From: Oceanitalea sp047302425
Lineage (GTDB): Bacteria; Actinomycetota; Actinomycetes; Actinomycetales; Actinomycetaceae
Direction of reading: 5' to 3'
Assembly: GCF_047302425.1 (NCBI RefSeq)
Contig: NZ_CP154855.1
Span: 3,162,001-3,226,000, forward strand
DNA length: 64,000 nucleotides
In this document: positions 1 to 8,002 of the stretch, piece by piece
Layout of the letters: the number at the start of each line of letters is the position of its first letter
Numbering within the stretch: the first letter of the stretch is position 1
Notes under the pieces: generated by a model
Told to the model about the DNA's origin: nothing
What the model saw: the letters and a program-made list of their open reading frames with translations, nothing else
The model's database searches: none
Program-made: the position numbers and the translations under genes

Positions 1-528
1 GACGGCGAGGCCGGCGCCGACCGCTACCGCCATGCCGAGCCCGAGGAAGAGGGGCGCCACCCACCACCCGAGCGTGACCGCGGCGCCGGGCTCGGCTCCG
101 GCGGGCGCGAGGAAGGTCTTGAGGAGGGACGAGGCCGACGTGCTGCCGGCTGCGTCCCGGACCACGGTGACGCCCGTGGCCACGGCGACGGCCGCCGTCG
201 TCCACCACACGTCGGGACCGCGTCTGCGGGAGACGAGGGAGCCGAGGGCGACGAGCGCCGTCCAGGTCCCCACCGGGAGGACCACCGCGGTGGCGGCGGC
301 CGTGAGGGTCACGGCGTAGGGCGCGCGGTGCCGCCACAGGAGGACCAGCGGAAGACCGAGGGAGACGAAGAAGCCGGTGAGGGCAATGATCGCCGCCCCC
401 TCGTCTGCGCGCTGCCCGGTCTCGGAGAAGACGAAGCTCATCAGCGACATGAACGCGCACAGGGTGCCCCACAGGACGGTGCGCCACCACGGGGCGCGCC
501 GCTCCGGGACCTGCCCACGTCGCTCCAT
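1..528 (-). CDS. Membrane sensor region, probable histidine kinase (partial)
   Basis: Reading inward from an ATG at 528, the frame stays open for 176 codons to the window edge, so only the N-terminus is present. The residues form about five hydrophobic segments separated by short Arg-rich turns, starting with a basic MERRGQVPERR leader. This resembles the multi-helix input domain of actinobacterial sensor histidine kinases, but no kinase motif lies inside the window, so the assignment is inference. It could equally be a plain polytopic membrane protein. It is divergent from the DUF4352 gene across 169 bp that contain a symmetric dyad. Confidence 0.5.
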   Translation of the reverse strand, partial: MERRGQVPERRAPWWRTVLWGTLCAFMSLMSFVFSETGQRADEGAAIIALTGFFVSLGLPLVLLWRHRAPYAVTLTAAATAVVLPVGTWTALVALGSLVSRRRGPDVWWTTAAVAVATGVTVVRDAAGSTSASSLLKTFLAPAGAEPGAAVTLGWWVAPLFLGLGMAVAVGAGLAV

Positions 529-598
529 GGGCACACCGTATGCAACGCCTACGACGCTCCGGCACCGCCGACCGGCCAGTCGCAGCGTGGCGCGCCCT

Positions 599-632
599 GG
601 CCGATCGGTTACCCAACGGTAGGCAGTCGGCC
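599..632. promoter_or_regulatory. Symmetric dyad, possible operator
   Basis: GGCCGA-N5-TACC-N4-GGTA-N5-TCGGCC is exactly symmetric about one centre (34 bp). It lies between two divergent genes, where an operator for either would be expected. No regulator is assigned. Confidence 0.3.
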
Positions 633-697
633 GATGTGGCGACGGGGCCGGGTCGAGTTCGCTGGTGGTCACACGCCCCACCACGCAGGAGGACACG

Positions 698-1387
698 ATG
701 AACCACACCGACGGCCAGACCTTCCCCCACGGTCCCGGCGCCTACGCCACCCCCGGGACGCCGCAGGCGCCCGAGCCCCGGAAGCAGCGGAGCTGGTTCG
801 CCCGGCACAAGATCCTCACCGCCGTGCTGGCGGTCGTCGCGCTCTTCGTCGTCGTCGGCGCTCTCGGGGGCGGGGACGACGACGCACCGTCCGCTGGTAC
901 GGAGCCGGCGGCCCCGCCTGCGGATGGCGATGCTGCGCCCGCCGACGACGCGGCGCCTGCCGACGAGCAGGAGGAGCCGGCTGCCGCCGAGGCCGGGGTC
1001 GGCGACGCGGTCCGGGACGGCAAGTTCGAGTTCACCGTCACGCAGGTCGAGACCGGCGTCAGCGAGGTCGGTGACGAGTTCCTCAACGAGCAGGCCCAGG
1101 GGCAGTTCGTGCTGGTGCACCTGACCGTGAGCAACATCGGCGACGAGGCGCAGATGCTCGACGGCAGCAACCAGACCCTCATCGACGACCAGGGCCGCGA
1201 GCACTCGGCCAACGGCTCGGCGGCCATCTACCTCGACGGGTCCGACACCTTCCTCAACGACATCAACCCCGGCAACTCGGTCGAGGGGATCGTCGTCTTC
1301 GACATCCCCGCCGACGCCCAGCCGACCGCGATCGAGCTGCACGACTCGATGTTCTCCGGCGGCGTCACGGTCAGCCTGGCCGGCTGA
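698..1387 (+). CDS. DUF4352 membrane-anchored protein
   Basis: The 229-residue protein has a short Pro/Gly-rich cytoplasmic N-terminus, one membrane helix at about residues 39-57, an Asp/Ala/Pro/Glu-rich linker to about 108, and a C-terminal DUF4352 (immunoprotease-inhibitor-like, beta-sandwich) domain. That topology puts the DUF4352 domain outside the membrane. The ATG at 698 is chosen over an upstream in-frame start at 665 because AGGAGG ends 4 bases before it. DUF4352 proteins of Gram-positives are mostly uncharacterised surface proteins; no specific ligand can be proposed. The gene is monocistronic and ends at a strong hairpin shared with the convergent gene. Confidence 0.8.
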   Translation: MNHTDGQTFPHGPGAYATPGTPQAPEPRKQRSWFARHKILTAVLAVVALFVVVGALGGGDDDAPSAGTEPAAPPADGDAAPADDAAPADEQEEPAAAEAGVGDAVRDGKFEFTVTQVETGVSEVGDEFLNEQAQGQFVLVHLTVSNIGDEAQMLDGSNQTLIDDQGREHSANGSAAIYLDGSDTFLNDINPGNSVEGIVVFDIPADAQPTAIELHDSMFSGGVTVSLAG

Positions 1388-1399
1388 CGCACAGCCCCG

Positions 1400-1432
1400 C
1401 GGCCCGGAGCCCCCTGTCAGGGCTCCGGGCCG
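1400..1432. terminator. Bidirectional hairpin terminator
   Basis: A perfect 13-bp stem (CGGCCCGGAGCCC pairing with its complement) with a 7-nt loop sits between two convergent genes. No T-run follows, as is usual in high-GC actinobacteria. Confidence 0.7.
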
Positions 1433-1435
1433 TGG

Positions 1436-1849
1436 CTACGCCGAGACCGCGCGCTCCACCAGCTCGAGCAGGGCCGCCGCGTAGGCGTCCTCGACGTCGG
1501 CGGCCCGGTGGGTGCTCGTGCCGCCGTCGGCGCCCGCGGTGGTGACGACGTACTCGCCGTCGACCCGCTCCATGCTGCGGAAGGTGCCGCCGAGGAAGTC
1601 CCGCAGCTGGTCCTCACGCGGGAGCCACAGCGCGTCGTCCTGGTCGACGTTGTCCAACGCCCACTCGGTGGTGCCGTTGAAGTTGAGCACGGTGCCGGTG
1701 TCGTAGGTCCGGGCCTCGATGACCATGTGGGAGAGGATGAAGACGTCCTCGGAGAGCTCCTCCGCCTTGATGCGGAACCGGTCGCCGGGCGCGGGGTCCC
1801 AGCGCAGGCCGGCCTGTTCGAGCTCGCGGGCGAGGTGGTCGCTGATCAT
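1436..1849 (-). CDS. Conserved actinobacterial hypothetical protein
   Basis: This 137-residue acidic soluble protein begins MISDHLARELEQAGLRW and has no signal peptide or membrane segment. Relatives in Micrococcales are, as I recall, sometimes labelled 'pilus assembly protein CpaE', but the sequence has no P-loop or receiver domain, so that name is not supported. The start ATG overlaps the stop of the upstream DUF72 gene in an ATGA junction, so the two are translationally coupled. Function unknown. Confidence 0.7.
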   Translation of the reverse strand: MISDHLARELEQAGLRWDPAPGDRFRIKAEELSEDVFILSHMVIEARTYDTGTVLNFNGTTEWALDNVDQDDALWLPREDQLRDFLGGTFRSMERVDGEYVVTTAGADGGTSTHRAADVEDAYAAALLELVERAVSA

Positions 1850-2703
1850 CCACCCAGTGTGCCTACCGCGGCGGCGGGGCGCTCTGCGATGTCCGCCAGC
1901 ATCTCGGTGAGGGCGAGCGCGTCGAAGGGCGCGCGCACCTTCGCGTCGTTGTCGAAGTAGACGACGACGTCGTGCCCCGCCTCGTACCAGGCCCTCACCT
2001 TCGCGGCCCAGGACTGGAGCGCCGGCTCGTCGTAGCCGCTGACGTACAGCTCCGTCGCGCCGTGGAGGCGGACGTAGACGAGCGTGGCGGTGACGTCCTC
2101 GAACACGGGCCAGCTCGCGCCGCCGTCGGAGACGACGAGACCGGCGTCGTGCTCCCGCAGCAGCTCGTGGAAGGCGGGATCCGCGTAGCTCTCGTGACGG
2201 ACTTCCAGGGCGTGGCGGAGCGGACGGTCGGCGTCCGTCGTCGTCCAGGCACGGTTGTCGAGGCGCTCGTCGTGCCGCTCGGCGAGCTGCGCGGCCTGCG
2301 TCGTGGTCGTGGGCAGCAGCTCGAGGAAGGCGGCGACCCGGTCGAGGTCGAGCTGCTGTCGGGCGGGCAGCTGCCACAGGAACGGGCCGAGCCGGTCCTC
2401 CAGTGCCAGGACACCCGAGGCGAAGAAGTTGGCGAGCGGCACCTCGACGTCCTGCAGCGCCTTGAAGTGGGTGATGAAGCGACCGCCCTTGAGGGCGAAG
2501 GTGAATCCGGGCGGGGTGCTCTCACGCCAGCGCACATAGGACTCGGGCCGCTGGAGGGAGTAGAACGAGCCGTTGAGCTCCACCGTGGGGAAGGTCTGTC
2601 CGATGTACTCGAGCTCCCGGCGCTGGGCGAGCCCGGACGGGTAGAAGTCCCCGCGCCAGGGCGCGTAGCGCCACCCGGACACGCCGATCCGCACCTCGGC
2701 CAT
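1846..2703 (-). CDS. DUF72 (YecE-like) family protein
   Basis: The 285-residue protein has the DUF72 hallmarks: an opening VRIGVSGWRY strand with GDFYPSGL, the FPTVELNGSFYSLQRPESYVRW segment and a late YVRLHG motif. The family adopts a TIM-barrel fold and has no established biochemical role. It is the first gene of a two-gene operon with the coupled small protein downstream. The GAG/CAT start region at 2701-2703 is the only good start. Confidence 0.88.
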   Translation of the reverse strand: MAEVRIGVSGWRYAPWRGDFYPSGLAQRRELEYIGQTFPTVELNGSFYSLQRPESYVRWRESTPPGFTFALKGGRFITHFKALQDVEVPLANFFASGVLALEDRLGPFLWQLPARQQLDLDRVAAFLELLPTTTTQAAQLAERHDERLDNRAWTTTDADRPLRHALEVRHESYADPAFHELLREHDAGLVVSDGGASWPVFEDVTATLVYVRLHGATELYVSGYDEPALQSWAAKVRAWYEAGHDVVVYFDNDAKVRAPFDALALTEMLADIAERPAAAVGTLGG

Positions 2704-2774
2704 GCGAGCGAGTGTATGGAGGGCCAGGCTCGCTTGCTCGCTGGCGAGTGTCCTATTGGACTCTCCACAGGCCC

Positions 2775-2803
2775 TTGCTATTCGAACGTGTGTTCTATAT
2801 CAT
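2775..2803 (+). promoter_or_regulatory. Promoter with LexA-like (SOS) box in its spacer
   Basis: TTGCTA (2775-2780) and TATCAT (2798-2803) are separated by exactly 17 bp. That spacer holds TCGAACGTGTGTTCTA (2782-2797), one mismatch from the actinobacterial LexA palindrome TCGAAC-N4-GTTCGA. Bound LexA would cover the promoter directly. The ribosome site GAGGAGGTGA follows before the ATG at 2827. Confidence 0.75.
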
Positions 2804-2826
2804 AGTGGCAATGAGGAGGTGACAGG

Positions 2827-5184
2827 ATGGCCGACGAGGAGACCGGGCAGGGCGGCGCAGCGCAACAGCGCCCCGGGTGGCGGATCCTCTCGTTCCGCTG
2901 GTCCGACTTCCTCTCTTCGGACTCGTCTAGCCTCGAACCCAAGCCGGCGCGTGAGCGTGCCGGCCGCCCCTCCTCCCCTGAGGTGACGCCCGTTGCCGAC
3001 CCGCCCGTCGCCGAGCGGGTACAGGTCGCGCTCCCCATGGGCGAGACTCTCCAGCCGCCCACCTGGGCACGGGCCGTGCTGGCCGAGCTGCTGCCCCAGC
3101 CCGGGGCCCTGGGTGACTTCCTCGCACCCCTGGAGCCGAGTGAGCGGCTGTCCACGCTGCTGCGGGCCATCGACCCCACCGAGGTCGACGACTTCTCCCT
3201 CGTCGAGGTCATCGCCGCCCACAAGCGCATGGAGGCCTGGTCCGCCGCCCAGGCCGCCCGCGCCGCCGCGGTCCTCGCCGAACGCGACTCCCTCAACCCC
3301 ACCTGGCCGAGTGACACCCCCGGCCACACCCGCGGTGAGTCGGTCGTGGGCCAGGAGCTGTCCATGCGGCTCCGAATCACCAAACAGGCCGCCACCAAGA
3401 TGGCCGCCTGCGGACGCGCCTTCGACGGGATGTTCGAGCCCACCGGTGAGCTCCTCGAGCGCGGCCTCATCGACTGGCCCCGCGCCCAGGCCATCATCAC
3501 CACCCTGACCAAGCTGCCCGCCGAGGTCGCCCTCGCCGCCCAGTGGGACGTCCTGCCCAAAGCACCCGGCCGCACCCTGCGCCAGGTCCAGCAGGACCTG
3601 GAAAAGGCCGTCATCGCCGTGGACCCCGACTCCGCCGACCAGCGCCACATCGCCGCCCGCCAGCAACGCTGCGTCTACCGCCCCCGCCCCCTGCCCGACG
3701 GCATGGCCATCCTCTCCGCCCGCCTCCCCGCCGCCGACGCCATCGCCATGGACCTCGCCCTGGACGCCTCCGCCCGCGCAGCCAAACACAACGGCGACGC
3801 CCGCACCCTGGACCAGCTGCGCGCCGACAGCCTCGCCCTCATGGCCCACACCGCCCTGACCCTGGGCTACATCGGCCCCCACGCCAACCACCACTGCCCC
3901 TGCGGCTGCCAGGACCACACCGCACAGGCCGGCACAGCCACACAGCCCTCCGCCGACGACTCGCGACCGCAGCCCTCGGACACGGCGTCCTTGACTGCCG
4001 AGCCCTCGGAGAACGCGACACCGCCAACCGTCACTGACGCACCGAGCACCGCAGACGCGCCGCCTTCGGATCTCGTCCCGCTGACATCGGCGGACGCGCC
4101 CCCTTCGGATCCCGCCCCACTGACGGCTGCGAACACACCGCCGCCGGATCCCGCCCCGCTGACTACCGTGGACACACCGTCGACGGATCCCGCCCCGCTG
4201 CCGACCGCGGACGCACCGCCGCCGGACATCGCGGACTCGACGCCCTCGGATACAGAACCGCCAAGCGCCGCTGACGCATCTCCACTGGACCAGGCATCAC
4301 CGTCTGGCCTGGCAGCACCGCCCGGCAACCCGCCGCCGCCTGCCGGGGATCCAGCTCCACCGGCCACCCCCGCTCCACGACGCGTGGTCGACGGTCCACC
4401 TCTGCCCGGTCACCGGCTCCCCGGCGGAGCTCTGCCCACCATCCGGGTCGGCATGATCGGCGGCGGACGCGCCGACATCGGCGTCCTGATCCCCCTCAAC
4501 GTCCTACAGCCCCAACCCCGCCAGCCCGGTGTCACCGCCCTGGACCGCGACCCCGAACCCGTCGCCGAGCTCGACGGCTACGGACCCATCCCACCCATCA
4601 TCGCCCGCGCCCTCGCCACCGGCGGCACCTGGCGCCGCCTGCTCACCGACCCCGCCACCGGCCAGGTCCTGGACGTCGGACGCACCCGCTACCAACCACC
4701 CGCCGCGATCGCCGACCACGTCCGCCACCGCGACCGCACCTGCATCGTCCCCGGCTGCACCCACCCCGCCCGCACCGCCGACCTCGACCACATCCACGAA
4801 TGGCACCACGGCGGAACCACCTCCGCCGACAACCTCGGCCCCCAGTGCACCACCGACCACCGCGCCAAAACCATCGGCGCCCTCACCGTCGCCTACGCCA
4901 CCGACCGCACCTACGCCTGGACCACCCCCACCGGCCACGGCTACCTCCGCCGCCCCGACGGCACCACCATCCCCCTCCCCCGCCACACCGCAACAAAGCT
5001 CCGCCAGCTCGTCAAGAACTCCGAACGCCACAACCGGCCCGTCGACCCCGCCACCATCGACACCATCCTCGCGGCCATCTCCATCGGCGAGGACCCCCTC
5101 GCCCACTGGGCAGAGGACACCGCACCGACGGAGCAGGCACCGAAGCCAGAGGTCGCCTGGGCCACAGCCGCACCGCCCTTCTAG
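2827..5184 (+). CDS. HNH endonuclease, DUF222 / 13E12 repeat family
   Basis: The 785-residue protein carries an N-terminal DUF222 domain (about 75-350), a long low-complexity Pro/Ser/Thr/Asp linker (about 370-540) and a C-terminal HNH nuclease domain (about 625-690). The HNH part shows C639-x4-C, DLDHIHEWHHGG and a later C-x3-H zinc/metal set. Family members are predicted DNA endonucleases; in mycobacteria several have SOS boxes, and this gene has one too. The linker contains about 4.5 tandem copies of a 13-residue unit, making the protein longer than most relatives (commonly 400-550). Cellular target is not known. Confidence 0.85.
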   Translation: MADEETGQGGAAQQRPGWRILSFRWSDFLSSDSSSLEPKPARERAGRPSSPEVTPVADPPVAERVQVALPMGETLQPPTWARAVLAELLPQPGALGDFLAPLEPSERLSTLLRAIDPTEVDDFSLVEVIAAHKRMEAWSAAQAARAAAVLAERDSLNPTWPSDTPGHTRGESVVGQELSMRLRITKQAATKMAACGRAFDGMFEPTGELLERGLIDWPRAQAIITTLTKLPAEVALAAQWDVLPKAPGRTLRQVQQDLEKAVIAVDPDSADQRHIAARQQRCVYRPRPLPDGMAILSARLPAADAIAMDLALDASARAAKHNGDARTLDQLRADSLALMAHTALTLGYIGPHANHHCPCGCQDHTAQAGTATQPSADDSRPQPSDTASLTAEPSENATPPTVTDAPSTADAPPSDLVPLTSADAPPSDPAPLTAANTPPPDPAPLTTVDTPSTDPAPLPTADAPPPDIADSTPSDTEPPSAADASPLDQASPSGLAAPPGNPPPPAGDPAPPATPAPRRVVDGPPLPGHRLPGGALPTIRVGMIGGGRADIGVLIPLNVLQPQPRQPGVTALDRDPEPVAELDGYGPIPPIIARALATGGTWRRLLTDPATGQVLDVGRTRYQPPAAIADHVRHRDRTCIVPGCTHPARTADLDHIHEWHHGGTTSADNLGPQCTTDHRAKTIGALTVAYATDRTYAWTTPTGHGYLRRPDGTTIPLPRHTATKLRQLVKNSERHNRPVDPATIDTILAAISIGEDPLAHWAEDTAPTEQAPKPEVAWATAAPPF
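4054..4230 (+). repeat. 39-bp minisatellite inside the HNH gene
   Basis: About 4.5 imperfect 39-bp copies encode a 13-residue unit of the type DAPPSDPAPLTxA (residues about 410-468). The period is a multiple of three, so copy-number change would alter linker length without breaking the frame. Confidence 0.8.
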
Positions 5185-5276
5185 CGACAGCAGCGATGAG
5201 TTCCGCAGGTGTCGCTGGTCGGTAGCGGCAGTGCGCCACCCCTGGCCACCGCCAGCACTTTCGACAGGAGAGCACG

Positions 5277-6152
5277 ATGACCACGACGACCGTCGAGACC
5301 CGCACCCTGGACGTCCCGGGCGCCACCCTCACCTACGACGTCCGCGGGCCTCTTCCGACCGCCGACGGCGCTCCCCCGCTCGTCCTCATCGGCCAGCCCA
5401 TGGACGCCGTCGGCTTCACGACGCTCGCCTCGTACTTCCCGGACCGGACGGTCGTCACCTACGACCCCCGCGGGCTGGGCCGCAGCGTGCGCCACGACGG
5501 CAGCGAGATCCAGACGCCCGAGCAGCAGGCCGACGACGTCCACCGTGTCATCTCCGCGCTGGGCGCCGGCCCGGTCGACCTCCTCGGCAGCAGCGGCGGT
5601 GCCGTGACGGCGCTGTGCCTCACGGAGACCTTCCCCGAGGACGTCCGGACCGTCGTCGCCCACGAGCCGCCGGCCCTGCTCCTGCTGCCGGACGCGGACC
5701 GCGCGCTGGGGGCGTGGGGCCGGGTCATGTCGGTGTACGAGGAGCGCGGCTGGGGCTGGGGCATGGCCGCCTTCATCGCGACGACCTCCTGGCAGGGCGA
5801 GTTCCCCGAGGACTTCGGCACGGACTTCCCGGACCCCGCCATGTTCGGCATGCCCAGCGAGGACGACGGCTCACGGGACGACCCGCTCCTGTCCGGCGTT
5901 GCACTGGGGATCATCCGCTACCAGCCGGACATCGCCGCCCTCAAGGCCTCCGGGGCTCGAGTCGTACCCGCCGCCGGCATCGAGAGCAACGGGATGGTGA
6001 CGTGGCGGACGACGGCGTCGCTCGCCGAGCAGCTCGGCGTCGAGCTCGCGGTCTTCCCGAGCGGCCACAGCGGCTTCATGGGCGGCGAGTACGGCCAGAC
6101 GGGCGAACCGGAGGCCTTCGCCGCCAAGCTGCGCGAGGTGCTCGCGAGCTAG
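5277..6152 (+). CDS. Alpha/beta hydrolase
   Basis: The 291-residue protein has the alpha/beta-hydrolase fold pattern: an oxyanion-strand region (PPLVLIGQPMD), the nucleophile elbow G104-S-S106-G-G and a C-terminal His264 in FPSGHSGF. The catalytic acid is not clear by eye. It resembles epoxide hydrolase/haloperoxidase-like enzymes; the substrate cannot be told. The ATG at 5277 follows GGAGA 5-6 bases upstream. The gene stands alone, 92 bp after the HNH gene and convergent with the GNAT gene with only 8 bp between stops. Confidence 0.82.
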   Translation: MTTTTVETRTLDVPGATLTYDVRGPLPTADGAPPLVLIGQPMDAVGFTTLASYFPDRTVVTYDPRGLGRSVRHDGSEIQTPEQQADDVHRVISALGAGPVDLLGSSGGAVTALCLTETFPEDVRTVVAHEPPALLLLPDADRALGAWGRVMSVYEERGWGWGMAAFIATTSWQGEFPEDFGTDFPDPAMFGMPSEDDGSRDDPLLSGVALGIIRYQPDIAALKASGARVVPAAGIESNGMVTWRTTASLAEQLGVELAVFPSGHSGFMGGEYGQTGEPEAFAAKLREVLAS

Positions 6153-6160
6153 CCCGTCGC

Positions 6161-6655
6161 TCAGAGCGTGCGGTGCATGATGTGCAGGCCGACGAGCCCG
6201 TGGCGCGGGTGGTCGAAGGCCTCGGGCACCGTCGCCAGCACGGCGAAGCCGAGTGACCTCCACAGCCCGACCGCACGCTCGTTGGTCTCGACAACGGCGT
6301 TGAACTGCATCGCCCGGTAGCCGTCCGCGCGAGCAGCCTCGAGGACGGCGTGGGCGAGGGCACGACCGACGCCTCGCCCGCCGGCCTCGGGGGCGACGAC
6401 GAAGCTCGCGTTGGCGATGTGCGCCCCCGCGCCGGGGTGGTTGGGCAGGTACCTGGCGGTGCCGAGCACGGTGCCGTCGGCGCCGACGGCGACGAGCACG
6501 GCGGCACCGGCGGTCCATGCCTCCCGGGCGTCGGCCTCGCTGATGTCCCGGGGGTAGGTATAGGTCTCGCCCGCACGCAGCACGGGCTCGAGGGCGCGCC
6601 AGATGCCGGGCCAGTCCTCCGAGGTGGCCGGACGCACGAGGATCTCGTCGCTCAT
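6161..6655 (-). CDS. GNAT family N-acetyltransferase
   Basis: A 164-residue single GNAT domain. The acetyl-CoA-binding motif A appears as GGRGVGRALAHAVLEAA, preceded by the beta-4 strand ANASFVVAP, and motif B follows around NAVVETNERAVGLWRSLGF. The start at 6655 gives a standard N-terminus (MSDEILVRPATSEDW) and avoids a low-quality upstream extension. The family transfers acetyl groups to small amines or proteins; the substrate is unknown. Confidence 0.88.
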   Translation of the reverse strand: MSDEILVRPATSEDWPGIWRALEPVLRAGETYTYPRDISEADAREAWTAGAAVLVAVGADGTVLGTARYLPNHPGAGAHIANASFVVAPEAGGRGVGRALAHAVLEAARADGYRAMQFNAVVETNERAVGLWRSLGFAVLATVPEAFDHPRHGLVGLHIMHRTL

Positions 6656-6770
6656 GGGGACGAGGGTAGGTCGGCGACCGGGCGGGCGCGGACCCCCTTC
6701 CCTCCCCGCCCGGGCTCGGGCACCATGGGAAGGACCGGCAGTGCCGTCGCTGCCGACGGAGGTGAGCGAG

Positions 6771-6986
6771 ATGTCTGTCCAGCCAGGGGACCGGATCGTC
6801 GTCCACGCCACACACGTGGGCGGCCGCGAGCGTGAGGGGGAGGTCGTCGCGGCCCGCGGCCCCGACGGCGGCCCGCCGTACCTCGTGCGATGGGGCGACT
6901 CGGGGACCGAGTCGCTGTTCTTCCCGGGCTCCGACACCGTCGTGCGTCACGGCGGGGCCGGGGAACGGGTCTCCGCAGACACCTGA
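6771..6986 (+). CDS. DUF1918 domain protein
   Basis: This 71-residue protein is a complete DUF1918 domain: GDRIVVHATHVGG, GEVVAARGPDGGPPYLVRW and a final GxDTVV segment, forming a small SH3-like beta barrel in the family. A near-perfect Shine-Dalgarno GGAGGTGA lies at 6758-6765, which fixes the ATG at 6771 over longer in-frame options. DUF1918 proteins are common in actinobacteria and of unknown function. A strong hairpin follows 20 bp after the stop. Confidence 0.85.
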   Translation: MSVQPGDRIVVHATHVGGREREGEVVAARGPDGGPPYLVRWGDSGTESLFFPGSDTVVRHGGAGERVSADT

Positions 6987-7006
6987 CCGCAAGGTGCCCG
7001 GACATG

Positions 7007-7038
7007 CCGAAGGCCGCCTCCTGGGAGGCGGCCTTCGG
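7007..7038. terminator. Bidirectional terminator between DUF1918 gene and ssrA
   Basis: CCGAAGGCCGCCTC and its exact complement form a 14-bp stem with a CTGG tetraloop. It lies 10 nt past the 3' CCA end of the tmRNA on the minus strand and 20 nt past the DUF1918 stop on the plus strand. Confidence 0.8.
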
Positions 7039-7047
7039 GCACAGGGA

Positions 7048-7414
7048 TGGTGGAGATGGCGGGAATCGAACCCGCGTCCGACGGCGTGGAACCAGAGCTT
7101 CTCCGGGTGCAGTCTGCTGCGATTTTCTCGGCCCCAGCTGTCACGCAGACAAGCAGCTGACGGGCTCAGTCATCTAGAAGTCCCCGTAACCCCGATGACG
7201 AGGGCTACGAGCAGTGGCTCTCTAGCTGACGCCAGGAACCGGGTCGAGAGCTAGCCCGGGCTGACGGACTTCGAGGCTCGCTCAGGCGGCGAGGGCGAAG
7301 TCGGTGCGCTTGGAATCGGCACCTATTGGTTTGCAGAGGGCGTTATCGAGATAACTCTGCATCCTCGACCCGCTTCCTCTGGCACGACGACCGTCGTCGA
7401 AACCGATCATCCCC
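7048..7414 (-). ncRNA. ssrA: Transfer-messenger RNA (tmRNA)
   Basis: The 3' end has the tRNA-like T arm (GGTTCGATTCCCGCC) and an encoded CCA at 7050-7048. The 5' GGGGAUG pairs with CAUCUCC to close the acceptor stem, giving a 367-nt RNA. The tag reading frame at 7320-7282 encodes ADSKRTDFALAA and a TGA, matching actinobacterial tmRNA tags that end in ALAA. It rescues ribosomes stalled on broken mRNAs together with SmpB, whose gene lies 2.4 kb upstream on the same strand. Two overlapping promoters, one of SigR type, precede it. Confidence 0.95.
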
Positions 7415-7452
7415 TGTGGAGTTGTCAACCACCGGCCGGAGCCGGCGCATCC

Positions 7453-7481
7453 ATCATACGTCCCAACCGGGACCTGGTCAG
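7453..7481 (-). promoter_or_regulatory. Housekeeping-type promoter of ssrA
   Basis: On the minus strand CTGACC (7481-7476) and TATGAT (7458-7453) are separated by 17 bp. Transcription would begin some 35 nt before the mature tmRNA 5' end, consistent with a processed leader. Confidence 0.55.
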
Positions 7482-7490
7482 GTCTATTCC
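7465..7490 (-). promoter_or_regulatory. SigR-type promoter of ssrA
   Basis: GGAAT (7490-7486), then 18 bp, then GTT (7467-7465): an exact match to the actinobacterial SigR/SigH consensus. It overlaps the housekeeping promoter. ssrA is a known SigR target in Streptomyces, which supports the call. Confidence 0.75.
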
Positions 7491-7511
7491 CGGCCGGTGG
7501 TTGGCGGGCCG

Positions 7512-7931
7512 CTACTTCTTGCGCGAGGTGAGCGCGTCGACGACGAGCCCGAGCCCGATCCCGAGCAGCCACACGTCCTTGGCCAGCCCCGTGCCGTCGC
7601 TCGTGGGACGGATGCCGTCGGCCTCGGTCATCCCCGGGGTCTTGAGGTACATGCGCACCAGGCCCGCGGAGAACGCGGTCAGGCCCAGGCCGGCGAGCGC
7701 GCTCGGCACGACGGGCAGCAGCAGGGCGGCGCCGAGCGCGATCTCCCCGGTGCTCACGAGCTTGCCGAAGTCCTTCGGGGACATGTCCTTGAGCTGCGGG
7801 ACGCCGTTGACAGCCATCGCCTGCAGCCCGGCGGCGGACTCCTCGTCGAGGCCGCGCTTGTTCAGCCCGGAGTTGAGGATGAAGGCCCCCGCGGCGAGGC
7901 GCGGCGGCACGTGACGAAGCTTGATCCCCAT
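7512..7931 (-). CDS. DoxX-like small membrane protein
   Basis: The 139-residue protein has about four hydrophobic helices and the family-like opening RLAAGAFILNSGLNKRG, with GEIALGAALLLP in the centre. DoxX proteins are small membrane proteins linked in some bacteria to redox or thiol stress, but biochemical activity is unsettled. The ATG at 7931 follows AAGGGAAG. Its stop lies only about 20 bp upstream of the ssrA promoters, so it is a separate unit from ssrA. Confidence 0.75.
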   Translation of the reverse strand: MGIKLRHVPPRLAAGAFILNSGLNKRGLDEESAAGLQAMAVNGVPQLKDMSPKDFGKLVSTGEIALGAALLLPVVPSALAGLGLTAFSAGLVRMYLKTPGMTEADGIRPTSDGTGLAKDVWLLGIGLGLVVDALTSRKK

Positions 7932-8002
7932 GGTGGTCTTCCCTTTGCTCGGTGCGGTACGGGTCCAGATCCCCATTGTCCGCCAGACCTCCCGGCCGCG
8001 CG

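Noticed and set aside
1436..1849. Naming this gene CpaE
   Set aside because: No P-loop or receiver domain is present; the label appears to be inherited from related annotations.
7048..7120. A separate tRNA gene at the TTCGA box
   Set aside because: It is the tRNA-like end of tmRNA; no anticodon arm or D-arm follows at tRNA spacing.
7424..7433. TTGACA-like sequence near the tmRNA 5' end
   Set aside because: It is only about a dozen bases from the mature 5' end, too close to act as a -35 element for ssrA.
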